DNA of 33,951 nt. It comes from an uncultured Verrucomicrobiales bacterium. GTDB taxonomy: Bacteria; Verrucomicrobiota; Verrucomicrobiia; Verrucomicrobiales; DEV007. The DNA lies in contig CAJXQE010000033.1 in NCBI GenBank assembly GCA_913058215.1, positions 1 through 33,951 on the forward strand, read 5' to 3'. A program made the translations under genes and the position numbers. Below are positions 1 to 7,804 of this stretch, piece after piece (within the stretch, counting starts at the first letter, position 1; the number at the start of each line of letters is the position of its first letter). Below the pieces are notes generated by a model. The model ran no database searches. It saw only the letters and a list, made by a program, of their open reading frames with translations, and had not been told where the DNA came from.

Positions 1-46
1 AGATCAGCCTCGGTCTCGTGGGCTCGGAGATGTGTATAAGAGACAG
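1..46. other. Illumina Nextera adapter (non-genomic)
   Basis: This stretch is sequencing-library adapter. It ends in the 19-base Tn5 mosaic end AGATGTGTATAAGAGACAG at 28-46, preceded by the Nextera read-2 sequence GTCTCGTGGGCTCGG and an 8-base index CAGCCTCG at 5-12. It is the reverse complement of the far end of the window. Genomic sequence starts at 47. Confidence 0.98.
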
Positions 47-90
47 GTCCCCGTGTTGAAGCCTACCGGGAAAGTCATCCCGTTCTGAGG

Positions 91-327
91 ATGGTCTTTA
101 TGATCTTCAAAAATCTCTTCGGCGGCATTCTTTTCCTCGGAGGAGTGCTTATGTTGATCACTCCCGGTCAGGGAGTTCTTACGATCATGATCGGTCTGAT
201 GTTGATGGATTTCCCGGGAAAGCGAAATCTGGAAATCTGGCTGGTGAAAATCAAACCGATCAATTCCGCGATCAACTGGATGAGAAAAAGGGCGGACAAG
301 CCTCCGCTCCTTCTGCCTTCGGATTAG
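91..327 (+). CDS. PGPGW-family transmembrane protein, 5' end missing
   Basis: Small membrane protein of unknown function. The visible part has a hydrophobic helix, then the family-like core ITPGQGVLTIMIGL (second membrane segment), a DFPGKR stretch and a basic amphipathic tail with NWMRKRADKPP. This resembles the PGPGW family (usually about 70-130 residues, two membrane segments). The reading frame stays open upstream of the ATG at 91 to the adapter junction at 47 and encodes plausible sequence (VEAYRESHPVLR). The true start is therefore probably lost, and the ATG given here is only the first one available. No ribosome binding site fits this ATG. The gene is followed by 121 bases with nothing recognisable and then the aminotransferase. 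Family assignment is from sequence pattern only. Confidence 0.75.
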   Translation: MVFMIFKNLFGGILFLGGVLMLITPGQGVLTIMIGLMLMDFPGKRNLEIWLVKIKPINSAINWMRKRADKPPLLLPSD

Positions 328-448
328 GTTTCACCGCAAGCCCTTCAAGCTTGTGAACACCTACAGTTCAGGGAAAGACAAATTTTAGTCCATCGACGGT
401 ACGAATTTGAATTTGTCATTTGCTCAACGCAGTCCTTATTGCCTCGAA

Positions 449-1528
449 ATGAGCGAACACGTGCGACTTCACATCCCAGGGCCTGTGGAAATTTCCCCGG
501 CAACATACGAAGCAATGGCGACCCCGATGATCGGGCACCGCTCCAAAGATTTCGTTGCTCTTTACGACGACATCCATCCGGGACTTCAGGAACTTCTCGG
601 CACCCAACAGCCGGTGTTCCTTTCCACTTCGTCAGCCTGGGGTATCATGGAAGGCTCCATCCGGAATCTGGTGAAAAAGAAAGTCCTTTGCTGCTGTTCC
701 GGAGCGTTCTCCGACAAGTGGATCGATGTGGCCAGGCGCTGTGGAAAAGAAGGAGAAGCACTCCAATACGAATGGGGAACTCCCGTCGACCCTGCTGATA
801 TTGATGCGAAACTTGCCACCGGCGAATTCGATACGGTCACTTTCATTCACAACGAAACCTCAACCGGTGTGATGAACCCGCTCGCGGAAGTCGCGGCTGT
901 TGTCAGAAAGTATGACGATGTCTGCCTTGTCGTTGATACCGTCTCCAGCTTCACGGTTGTTCCGATTGAGTTCGATAAGCTCGGCATCGATGTGCTCCTT
1001 ACCGGCAGTCAGAAAGCATTGGCTCTGCCTCCCGGGCTCGCCGTTTTCACCGTTTCCGATCGCGCCTTCGACCGCGCATCCACCATTGATGATCGCGGAT
1101 ACTACTTCGATTTTCTCGAGTTCAAAAAGAACCAGGCGAAATCGATGACTCCGAGCACACCGTGCATCGCAACGATCTATGGATTACGCCATCAGGTGAA
1201 GCAGATTTTCGCTGAAGGTATCGAGGCGCGCTTTGCCCGCCACGAGAAGCTCAATAACATCGTTCACGAGTGGATTCGCGAAAACGGTTTTGAGTTTTTT
1301 GCACCCGAAGGCTTCCGTTCCAAATCTCTGACCTGTATTGCAAACAACAAGGGCATTGATGTGGCAAAGCTTCAGCAGATCATGCGCGAAGAGCACAAGA
1401 TCCAGCTCGACGGAGGATACGGAAAAATTAAGGGAACATCTTTCCGCCTTTCCAACATGGGAGACGAAACCGAAGAGACTATCGGCAATTTGCTGAACTG
1501 TCTCGACGCGGCACTTCCCAAGGTGTAG
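449..1528 (+). CDS. Class V aminotransferase (alanine/serine-glyoxylate type)
   Basis: PLP-dependent aminotransferase of fold type I, class V, of the alanine-glyoxylate / serine-pyruvate group. It would move an amino group between alanine or serine and glyoxylate or pyruvate in the cytoplasm. Visible features are the N-terminal HIPGPVEISP motif, the GHRSKDF substrate-loop segment, the cofactor aspartate in VVDTVSS and the Schiff-base lysine K189 in TGSQKALALPPG. The length of 359 residues is normal for the family. The frame can be extended to a TTG at 407, but the ATG at 449 gives the usual family N-terminus (MSEHVRLHIPGP), so I chose it. No Shine-Dalgarno is present at either start. It runs in the same direction as trpF, 29 bases downstream. 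The exact substrate cannot be read from the sequence. Confidence 0.88.
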   Translation: MSEHVRLHIPGPVEISPATYEAMATPMIGHRSKDFVALYDDIHPGLQELLGTQQPVFLSTSSAWGIMEGSIRNLVKKKVLCCCSGAFSDKWIDVARRCGKEGEALQYEWGTPVDPADIDAKLATGEFDTVTFIHNETSTGVMNPLAEVAAVVRKYDDVCLVVDTVSSFTVVPIEFDKLGIDVLLTGSQKALALPPGLAVFTVSDRAFDRASTIDDRGYYFDFLEFKKNQAKSMTPSTPCIATIYGLRHQVKQIFAEGIEARFARHEKLNNIVHEWIRENGFEFFAPEGFRSKSLTCIANNKGIDVAKLQQIMREEHKIQLDGGYGKIKGTSFRLSNMGDETEETIGNLLNCLDAALPKV

Positions 1529-1557
1529 CTCGCCCTCTCAATTTCACCCCCGAAGAA

Positions 1558-2235
1558 ATGCCTGAAGGCATCACTCCAAAAACTGAATCGCTCTTCACGG
1601 GTGATTCGGTCGGGGTGAAAGTCTGTGGCATCACCACGGGAGAGCAAGCGCAACAAATCGTCGCTCTCGGGGCCGATGCCATTGGCGTGAACTACTGGCC
1701 GAAATCAAAACGCTACATCGAGCCGGCCCGCGCCTGCGAATGGCTCTCGAGTCTTGATAGTAAAGTCATCCGCGTTGCCGTTTTCGTGAATCCGACCGAC
1801 GATGAGCTTCGCTCCGTGTTCGATTCCGGCTGCATCGATTTTCTCCAGCTTCATGGGGACGAACGATCTGACAGGGTCAATTCATTGATTCAAGAGGGTC
1901 TACCCGTTTTCAAAGCGCTGGGTGTGAAAGATCGGACTATGCTCGATGGAGCTACCGACTTTGAAGGCAAAACCCTGCTTCTCGATGCTTACGCCCCTGT
2001 GGAATATGGCGGGAGCGGCGAAACGATGGACTGGTCACTCGGCGCCGAAGCAGTCAGGCAATGGCCGGACCGTGAAATCATTTTGGCCGGTGGACTGAAA
2101 CCGGACAACATCGCGGATGCCATTCGCCAGGTAAATCCGGCAGGAGTTGACGTCGCCAGCGGAGTGGAATCCTTTCCGGGAATGAAAGACCTGGATCTGG
2201 TAAAAGCGTTTATCAAAAACGCGCGCAAGGCTTGA
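1558..2235 (+). CDS. trpF: Phosphoribosylanthranilate isomerase
   Basis: Third step of tryptophan synthesis: Amadori rearrangement of N-(5-phosphoribosyl)anthranilate to CdRP. It is a single-domain (beta/alpha)8 barrel in the cytoplasm. The general base Cys23 lies in KVCGIT and the general acid Asp143 in LLLDAYAP. The phosphate-binding signatures GGSGETMDW, LAGGLKPDN and VDVASGVES are intact near the C-terminus. The protein has 225 residues, slightly long because of about 18 extra N-terminal residues before the first strand, so the real start could lie further in. No other trp gene is next to it, and the upstream partner is an aminotransferase. Its end is 2 bases from the convergent lipoprotein gene. 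Confidence 0.95.
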   Translation: MPEGITPKTESLFTGDSVGVKVCGITTGEQAQQIVALGADAIGVNYWPKSKRYIEPARACEWLSSLDSKVIRVAVFVNPTDDELRSVFDSGCIDFLQLHGDERSDRVNSLIQEGLPVFKALGVKDRTMLDGATDFEGKTLLLDAYAPVEYGGSGETMDWSLGAEAVRQWPDREIILAGGLKPDNIADAIRQVNPAGVDVASGVESFPGMKDLDLVKAFIKNARKA

Positions 2236-2237
2236 GG

Positions 2238-3113
2238 CTATTTCAAAGCGATTCCGTGCTTCTGCCAAAACGCCGCAAGATCGGTTGTCGAACCTTTGAA
2301 AACATTTCGTTCGGTCGGTCGATCAATATTTCCAAAATAGGTCGTATTGCGGTAGTGGCCGTGCGAATACACTTTCGGGCTGGAAGCACCGCTTGACCAT
2401 TCGACTCCGCCATATTGCCACATCGTCCATCCGGGCCAGAGACCATATTGCTTCACGAGATGCTCAGGCGTCTCGGCCCCGCTGGTATGAGAATAAAGAG
2501 CGAGCCAATACGGAGCGCGGAGCAGTTGCTGCCTGGTCTTTGAGTCGGCGGAACTGGTCAGTTGCTTCAAGGCCTGACTGTTCTCTAGATACGACACCGG
2601 AACTATCCCGGTTCGCGACTCGACCCGCTCCATGAATCGCAAGATCGCTGAAAGCGAGAGATCACCATCGTAATCACCGCAAAGAAGAAGGGAAGGCGCA
2701 CTCCAATCCCGACTACCGGCCAGGGATTTAGCACGGTCAACAAACTGATCCGCCTGGGTGACCGGGCTGACATGTTTTTGCACCCGATAATAGAGCCCCG
2801 GAAACATCCCGGCACGGTCGGCCGAAGACACAAAGGCAACGCACTTATTATCAAGCTTCCCGCCCTTTCCAGCACGGGCAATGAGCCCCTTCGACCCGTT
2901 TGCAGCCAGAGCCGAAACATCGTTCTCAGAAAAGCCTCGACCTTCGCGCTGGCGTTCCTTGGGATCGTAAGAGGAAACATTGATGATCTGCTGCATCTCA
3001 CCGGAATACGTGGATGCCGTCCCGATCGTCGACGGGTAGTCAGGTATATCGGAGGGATCAGTCCGGCATTGGACGAGAAAGGCAGTGAGTAAAACGAGGA
3101 ATAGATATTTCAT
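2238..3113 (-). CDS. Lipoprotein with GH25 lysozyme-like fold, possibly inactive
   Basis: Probable envelope lipoprotein: the N-terminus MKYLFLVLLTAFLVQC is a signal peptide ending in a non-standard lipobox (Gln before Cys16). The rest resembles glycoside hydrolase family 25 muramidases. It has a first strand INVSSYDP, a central GLYYRVQKH...QADQF segment, then GWTMWQYGG and the end pattern GNIDRPTERNVFKGS before DLAAFW. In active GH25 enzymes the first strand carries an Asp (as in GIDVS) and a central Asp-x-Glu does catalysis. Here the first position is Asn, and the centre reads LLLCGDYDGD with no Asp-x-Glu. It may be a non-catalytic cell-wall binder or a diverged enzyme. The ATG at 3113 gives a clean signal peptide; the frame extends only to a GTG at 3140. 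It is divergent from arsR. Confidence 0.7.
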   Translation of the reverse strand: MKYLFLVLLTAFLVQCRTDPSDIPDYPSTIGTASTYSGEMQQIINVSSYDPKERQREGRGFSENDVSALAANGSKGLIARAGKGGKLDNKCVAFVSSADRAGMFPGLYYRVQKHVSPVTQADQFVDRAKSLAGSRDWSAPSLLLCGDYDGDLSLSAILRFMERVESRTGIVPVSYLENSQALKQLTSSADSKTRQQLLRAPYWLALYSHTSGAETPEHLVKQYGLWPGWTMWQYGGVEWSSGASSPKVYSHGHYRNTTYFGNIDRPTERNVFKGSTTDLAAFWQKHGIALK

Positions 3114-3156
3114 CGGACAGTGGCCCGTAAAGTAAGCCACGTATCGAAACTGTCAC

Positions 3157-3201
3157 TTTACTTTCGTGAATAGTTCCATATTTTTAAAATCATGAAACTA
3201 T
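3157..3201 (+). promoter_or_regulatory. arsR promoter and candidate ArsR operator
   Basis: An inverted repeat has arms ATAGTTCCAT (3170-3179) and ATGAAACTAT (3192-3201), 9 of 10 pairs matching across a 12-base AT-rich spacer. The right arm includes the arsR start codon. A possible sigma70 promoter, TTTACT (3157-3162) and TATTTT (3179-3184) with a 16-base spacer, overlaps the left arm. Dimeric ArsR repressors bind such dyads over the -10 region, so autorepression of the arsenic operon is the natural reading. A start site near 3191 would give a leaderless mRNA. Confidence 0.6.
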
Positions 3202-3530
3202 CAGAAGCCGCAAATGCATTGGGAGCTTTGGCCCAACCCACCCGCTTGGAGATTTTCCGTCTGCTCGTGAAATGTGGCACGGATGGAATGGGTGCCGGCA
3301 ACATTTCCGCTTTGCTGAAAATCCCAAAGCCGACGCTTTCTTTTCATCTCAAGGAACTTCTTGCCGCCGGATTAATCAATTCAGAACGCGAGGGCCGTTC
3401 AATCACTTATCGGCTCGAGGTTGGTGGAATTCGAAACTTAATGTGCTTTCTCACTGACGACTGCTGTCAGGGGCGTCCCGAACTTTGCCTCCCGGATTCT
3501 GCCTGCACCACGAACGGTGTCTGCGCCTGA
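3192..3530 (+). CDS. arsR: ArsR-family arsenic-responsive repressor
   Basis: Winged-helix metalloregulator of 112 residues, expected to repress this operon until arsenic binds. The N-terminus has the family signature LAQPTRLEIFRLL; the recognition region is IPKPTLSFHLKELLAAGLI (about residues 44-62), followed by a beta wing SEREGRSITYRL. The C-terminal tail is rich in cysteine: C91 and C92 in DDCCQGRPELC, C99, C105 and C111. This pattern is typical of As(III)-binding ArsR proteins, and here it supplies the likely sensing site. No Shine-Dalgarno precedes the ATG, and the inverted-repeat operator overlaps it. gapdh follows after 21 bases and then arsJ, which fixes the role as arsenic control. 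Confidence 0.92.
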   Translation: MKLSEAANALGALAQPTRLEIFRLLVKCGTDGMGAGNISALLKIPKPTLSFHLKELLAAGLINSEREGRSITYRLEVGGIRNLMCFLTDDCCQGRPELCLPDSACTTNGVCA

Positions 3531-3551
3531 TCACCCACAACAGATTTAAAG

Positions 3552-4595
3552 ATGAAAACGATACCGCGAATTGGGATCAATGGCTTCGGCCGCATGGGCA
3601 GGCTCGGTTTCCGAGCCGGATGGGATTCCGAAGATTTCGAAATTGTCCACATCAATGAGATCAAGGGCGGCACGGAAGCTGCGGCTCACTTGCTCGAATT
3701 CGACTCCGTTCACGGACGCTGGGATCGAAATATCAGCGCCTCGTTTGAGCACATCGAAGTGGATGGGCACGAGATCAGTTTCAGCGAAAAGGAATTCCCT
3801 GGTGAAGTCGACTGGGCGGGAATGGGAGTCGAAATCGTCCTCGAGTGTTCAGGGAAATTCCGAACCACTGAAACGCTGCAGGCCTATTTTGATTCGGGCG
3901 TTCAAAAGGTAGTGGTAGCAGCTCCAGTGAAGGAAGGGGCTTTAAATATAGTGATGGGTTGTAACGATCATCTTTATGATCCGGGTCTGCATCATCTCGT
4001 AACCGCAGCCTCCTGCACAACCAACTGCATCGCTCCGCTTATAAAAGTCATTCAGGAAAAACTGGGGATCGAGCACGGGATGATCACCACGCTCCACGAT
4101 GTTACTAATACCCAGACGGTAGTCGATGCGCCTCACAAAGACCTGCGACGCGCCCGCTCGGCTCTGAATTCTCTTATCCCGACCAGCACCGGATCAGCAA
4201 CCGCGATCACAATGATCTATCCAGAGCTAAAAGGGAAACTCAACGGCATTGCCGTGCGTGTACCCCTCCTCAATGCCTCGCTCACGGATTGTGTATTGGA
4301 ATTGAAAAAAAACACGACTGTTGAAGAGGTGAACTCCCTGCTCAAGTCCGCTGCCGAGGGTGAATTGAAGGGGATTCTCGGATACGAAGAGAAGCCATTG
4401 GTTTCCAGCGACTACGTCAATGATCCCAGGTCAGGAATTGTCGATGCACTCTCAACCATGGTCGTCGACGGAAGCCAGGTGAAGCTCCTCGTTTGGTATG
4501 ATAACGAATGGGGCTACGCCAAGCGGATGATGGAACTTGCGGCAAAAGTCTCGAACAGCCTCATGCCATCGGCTCAGGAACTCGCGATATCCTGA
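3552..4595 (+). CDS. ArsJ-associated glyceraldehyde-3-phosphate dehydrogenase
   Basis: GAPDH-family enzyme of 347 residues. In arsJ operons it oxidises glyceraldehyde-3-phosphate with arsenate in place of phosphate, giving 1-arseno-3-phosphoglycerate for export. The Rossmann motif INGFGRMGR is at residues 9-17. The catalytic Cys155 is in AASCTTNC and the activating His182 in [10 protein letters not shown]. The run [20 protein letters not shown] is characteristic of the arsenic-linked subgroup, whereas glycolytic enzymes usually read HAYTxxQ here. The gene sits between arsR (21 bases) and arsJ (11 bases), and its stop overlaps the arsJ Shine-Dalgarno. It is therefore a dedicated copy; a housekeeping GAPDH is expected elsewhere in the genome. 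Confidence 0.93.
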   Translation: MKTIPRIGINGFGRMGRLGFRAGWDSEDFEIVHINEIKGGTEAAAHLLEFDSVHGRWDRNISASFEHIEVDGHEISFSEKEFPGEVDWAGMGVEIVLECSGKFRTTETLQAYFDSGVQKVVVAAPVKEGALNIVMGCNDHLYDPGLHHLVTAASCTTNCIAPLIKVIQEKLGIEHGMITTLHDVTNTQTVVDAPHKDLRRARSALNSLIPTSTGSATAITMIYPELKGKLNGIAVRVPLLNASLTDCVLELKKNTTVEEVNSLLKSAAEGELKGILGYEEKPLVSSDYVNDPRSGIVDALSTMVVDGSQVKLLVWYDNEWGYAKRMMELAAKVSNSLMPSAQELAIS

Positions 4596-4606
4596 GAGGA
4601 AATTTG

Positions 4607-5851
4607 ATGGATTTGCGAAATTACTCCCTGGTGACCGCTGCCTACTGGGTCTTCACGATCACTGATGGCGCCTTGCGAATGATTGTGCTGCTGCACTTTC
4701 ATACGCTCGGGTATTCCCCTGTTCAGATCGCTTTCCTTTTTCTGCTGTATGAACTCTGTGGAATTCTCACCAATCTTTTCGGAGGATGGATCGGATCTAG
4801 AACCGGTCTAAAAGCCACGCTGTTCGCCGGTCTTGCCATCCAGATAACGGCCCTGGGAACGCTTTCCCTCCTCAACCCCGAATGGGCTCCGGTTTTATCG
4901 GTCACTTTCGTGATGGGAATGCAGGCTCTCTCCGGAGTGGCAAAAGATCTCACTAAGATGAGCTCAAAGAGCGCGGTAAAACTGCTGGTACCTGCCGGAT
5001 CCGGAAATTCGGAAAGCCTTCTTTTCAAATGGGTGGCGATTCTCACCGGATCTAAGAATGCTCTCAAGGGTGTCGGCTTTTTTCTGGGAGGGCTTCTCTT
5101 GAGTTTGCTGGGCTTCGCCCTTTCTCTGCAAGCGATGGCGGCAGCTGTCCTGCTGGCACTGATAGTCACCGCCATTTTTCTGAGGGGCGACATGGGACGA
5201 TCGAAAGTGAAATCCCGCTTCAGGCAATTGTTTTCCAAGAGTTGCGAGATCAATCTGTTGTCGGCTGCCCGCTTCTTTCTCTTCGGCTGCCGCGATATCT
5301 GGTTTGTGGTGGGGCTTCCCATTTTCCTGGCTGAGATTCTTGAGTGGAACCACGAATCGATTGGAGGATTCCTCGCCGTCTGGGTAATCGGATACGGCTT
5401 TGTTCAGGCCTCCGCCCCGGCTCTTTTCCCCAATAAAGGAGGCATGGAATCCCGGGAAGGTGCGAAAGGAATCCTGATCTGGGGAGGCGTATTAACAGTC
5501 CTCACCGCAAGCATCGCCTGTGCGGTTCACTTTGATTTTTACCTTCTGTGGTCCGTAATGATTGGGCTTGGGCTCTTTGGAATTGTTTTCGCCCTTAATT
5601 CAGCGCTCCACTCATACCTGATTCTCTCCTATTCGGACTCGGACAAAATCTCGCTCGACGTCGGCTTTTACTACATGGCCAATGCCTGCGGGCGACTCGC
5701 TGGCACCCTACTCTCCGGATTGACCTACCTCTACGCGGGTCTTCCGGGTTGCCTCTGGACCAGCGCCGCGTTTGCCCTCATCGCCACAGTGATTACCGTC
5801 TGGCTCCCACGAACCGGAGCCTGCTGCGAAGTCTTCCCTAAAGAGAAATGA
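4607..5851 (+). CDS. arsJ: Organoarsenical efflux permease ArsJ (MFS)
   Basis: Major-facilitator transporter of 414 residues with about 12 hydrophobic segments, in the inner membrane. ArsJ proteins expel 1-arseno-3-phosphoglycerate, which then breaks down to arsenate outside the cell. The N-terminus MDLRNYSLVTAAYWVFTITD and the following LHFHTLGYSPVQIAFLFLLYE match the ArsJ pattern closely. The loop after TM2 has GGWIGSRTGL, an MFS A-like motif, and the conserved KDLTKMSSKSAVK segment is present. The ATG at 4607 is preceded by GAGAGGA at 4594-4600, one of only two convincing ribosome binding sites in this window, so an upstream GTG/ATG extension into gapdh is rejected. It ends 8 bases from the convergent exonuclease gene. 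Confidence 0.93.
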   Translation: MDLRNYSLVTAAYWVFTITDGALRMIVLLHFHTLGYSPVQIAFLFLLYELCGILTNLFGGWIGSRTGLKATLFAGLAIQITALGTLSLLNPEWAPVLSVTFVMGMQALSGVAKDLTKMSSKSAVKLLVPAGSGNSESLLFKWVAILTGSKNALKGVGFFLGGLLLSLLGFALSLQAMAAAVLLALIVTAIFLRGDMGRSKVKSRFRQLFSKSCEINLLSAARFFLFGCRDIWFVVGLPIFLAEILEWNHESIGGFLAVWVIGYGFVQASAPALFPNKGGMESREGAKGILIWGGVLTVLTASIACAVHFDFYLLWSVMIGLGLFGIVFALNSALHSYLILSYSDSDKISLDVGFYYMANACGRLAGTLLSGLTYLYAGLPGCLWTSAAFALIATVITVWLPRTGACCEVFPKEK

Positions 5852-5859
5852 CTGCGCCC

Positions 5860-6621
5860 TCACCCTAGAATGATCTCAACGGGGCAATGATCAGAGCCCA
5901 AAACGTCCGCGTGGATCTTTGCACTTTCGACCCGGTCCATCAAAGTTTCTGAGACGCAGAAATAGTCGATCCGCCAGCCAACATTCTTGGCGCGGGCTCC
6001 ACCTCGATAACTCCACCAGGTGTATTGATCGGTTTCATCCGGATGGAAATGGCGAAAGCTGTCGACGAATTTCCCGCCAATTATGTTGTCAAAGCCAGAG
6101 CGCTCTTCGTCAGAGAAACCCGCGCTCTTCCTGTTCTGTTTCGGTCTCGCCAGGTCAATTTCGGTGTGGGCTACATTGAGATCTCCGGCAAAAATAACCG
6201 GCTTAGTCTTTTCCAATTCCCTCATGTAACAAAGAAAATCGCGATCCCACTCCTGACGATAGGGCAGTCTGCGCAATTCGTTCTGAGAATTGGGTGTGTA
6301 GACATTCACTAGATAAAAATCGTCATACTCAAGGGTAATCACCCGGCCCTCCTGATCGTGCTCCTCGATCTCAATTCCCAGCTTCTCGGATAATGCAGGC
6401 TTCCGCGACAAGACAGCCACCCCTGAATACCCTTTCTTCACGGCTGGATTCCAGTAGATGTTCCAATCGTCATCAGGAAAGGGAAACTCCACCTGATCCC
6501 TCATCGCTTTGACCTCCTGAAGCAGAATCATATCCGGCTGTTCCTTTTCCAACAACTCGAAAAAAGTCCCTTTCTTCAACACAGCGCGAATGCCGTTGAC
6601 GTTCCAACTGATGATTTTCAT
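5860..6621 (-). CDS. xth: Exodeoxyribonuclease III
   Basis: AP endonuclease / 3'-5' exonuclease of the EEP superfamily, acting in base-excision repair by cutting at abasic sites and cleaning 3' ends. The 253-residue length is standard. Metal and active-site residues are visible: Asn7 in SWNVNG, Glu36 in LLQEVK, Tyr108 in NVYTPNS, Asp147 and Asn149 in GDLNVAH, WRIDYF near the end, and the Asp244-His245 pair in GSDHCPV. The sequence looks like the ExoA/Xth type. It starts with ATG at 6621 without a Shine-Dalgarno, is divergent from the ABC cassette across 169 bases with no clear promoter motif, and is convergent with arsJ. Confidence 0.95.
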   Translation of the reverse strand: MKIISWNVNGIRAVLKKGTFFELLEKEQPDMILLQEVKAMRDQVEFPFPDDDWNIYWNPAVKKGYSGVAVLSRKPALSEKLGIEIEEHDQEGRVITLEYDDFYLVNVYTPNSQNELRRLPYRQEWDRDFLCYMRELEKTKPVIFAGDLNVAHTEIDLARPKQNRKSAGFSDEERSGFDNIIGGKFVDSFRHFHPDETDQYTWWSYRGGARAKNVGWRIDYFCVSETLMDRVESAKIHADVLGSDHCPVEIILG

Positions 6622-6790
6622 ATTTTACAAAGTAAATTTTCACTTGCGATTTCCGTAAACCAGCCAAATTACCACTTGCAAGCGGAACGCGACGGCCCGT
6701 TAGGAGTCTGTCGGATTTTTCGCTTTTTTCCAAACAAATCGCGTAACAAGTTCCGCTAAACAAAGACTAACCGAAACGAGTTTCAATCTG

Positions 6791-7741
6791 ATGATAGAAG
6801 TTAATGATCTGCATAAGCACTTTGGCTCGAAGGTCGCCGTGGATGGGGTGTCCTTTAAAGTAAAAAAGGGCGAAGTTCTGGGATTTTTAGGACCTAACGG
6901 TGCCGGGAAATCAACGACCATGCGAATGGTTACCGGGTATCTCCCTTCAACCTCCGGTCAAATCCTTATTGATGGAGTTGAGCTGGAAGACAACGAGGTT
7001 ACCGCCAAATCAAAAATAGGATATCTCCCTGAGTCAGCACCGCTTTATTCGGACATGACAGTAGAGGGTTTTCTTCGGTTTGCTGCTGAATTACGCGGAA
7101 TTCCTAATTCAGGCCTGACTGACGCGGTCAATAAAGCGATCGAAACCTGCTTTCTCGAAAAAGTCCGCCACCAGAGCATCGAAACCCTTTCCAAAGGTTT
7201 CCGCCATCGGACGTGCCTCGCTCAATCAATCATTCACGATCCTGAGATTCTGATTCTCGACGAACCAACCGACGGTCTTGATCCCAACCAAAAGCACGAA
7301 GTTCGTGCCCTCATCAAACGAATGGGTAGAGATAAGGCGATTATTTTCTCCACTCACATTCTCGAAGAGGTTGAAGCCGCCTGCACCCGGGCAATCATTA
7401 TTGATCGCGGAAGTGTTATTGCCGACGGCACCCCGGACGAACTCAAAGCCAAGGCGCAAAACGCCGGGGCAGTTTTGCTTCGCGCTTCCGGACTCGCCGG
7501 AACCGGCATCCAACAGGAACTGGAGAAACTTACGGAGGCAAAAAAAGTCATCGTGGTCGAATCCGGTGACGACTACATCGAAGCCCGGGTCGTTCCTGCG
7601 AAAGGAAAAGGAAATGAACTCAGTCCCGCTGTTTTCAAACTCTGTAAAGACAAGGGCCTCGAAATTCAGGAATTGCGTGTGGAGCAAGGACGTCTCGACG
7701 AGCTTTTCCGCGAAATCACCAAATCGGACAGCGAAGACTGA
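6791..7741 (+). CDS. ABC transporter ATP-binding protein, GldA-like
   Basis: ATPase subunit of an ABC-2 type exporter, 316 residues. Walker A GPNGAGKST is at 34-42, an LPE Q-loop variant (GYLPESAP) near 78-85, the signature LSKGF at 133-137, Walker B ILILDEPT at 153-160 and the switch His189 in STHIL. LSKG in place of LSGG is common in the GldA/NatA group. About 90 C-terminal residues form the accessory domain often seen in drug and gliding-type exporters. It is first in a same-strand run with a GldF-like permease, a GldG-like protein and a DUF4340 protein, a set conserved in Bacteroidota and Verrucomicrobiota. The substrate is not known. No Shine-Dalgarno precedes the ATG. Confidence 0.93.
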   Translation: MIEVNDLHKHFGSKVAVDGVSFKVKKGEVLGFLGPNGAGKSTTMRMVTGYLPSTSGQILIDGVELEDNEVTAKSKIGYLPESAPLYSDMTVEGFLRFAAELRGIPNSGLTDAVNKAIETCFLEKVRHQSIETLSKGFRHRTCLAQSIIHDPEILILDEPTDGLDPNQKHEVRALIKRMGRDKAIIFSTHILEEVEAACTRAIIIDRGSVIADGTPDELKAKAQNAGAVLLRASGLAGTGIQQELEKLTEAKKVIVVESGDDYIEARVVPAKGKGNELSPAVFKLCKDKGLEIQELRVEQGRLDELFREITKSDSED

Positions 7742-7804
7742 ACCGGAGAGAACTGAAACAAGCCTTCGAATTCTGACTCAATTTATTCTCTCAAGTAAAC
7801 CATC

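Noticed and set aside
407-448. Upstream TTG start for the aminotransferase.
   Set aside because: The ATG at 449 gives the normal family N-terminus; the extension has no family likeness or ribosome binding site.
4508-4606. Upstream start for arsJ inside gapdh.
   Set aside because: The ATG at 4607 has a strong Shine-Dalgarno and the usual ArsJ N-terminus.
4723-5322. A 199-codon - strand open frame inside arsJ.
   Set aside because: Its Arg/Pro/Ser-rich translation is typical of an antisense shadow, and arsJ is well supported.
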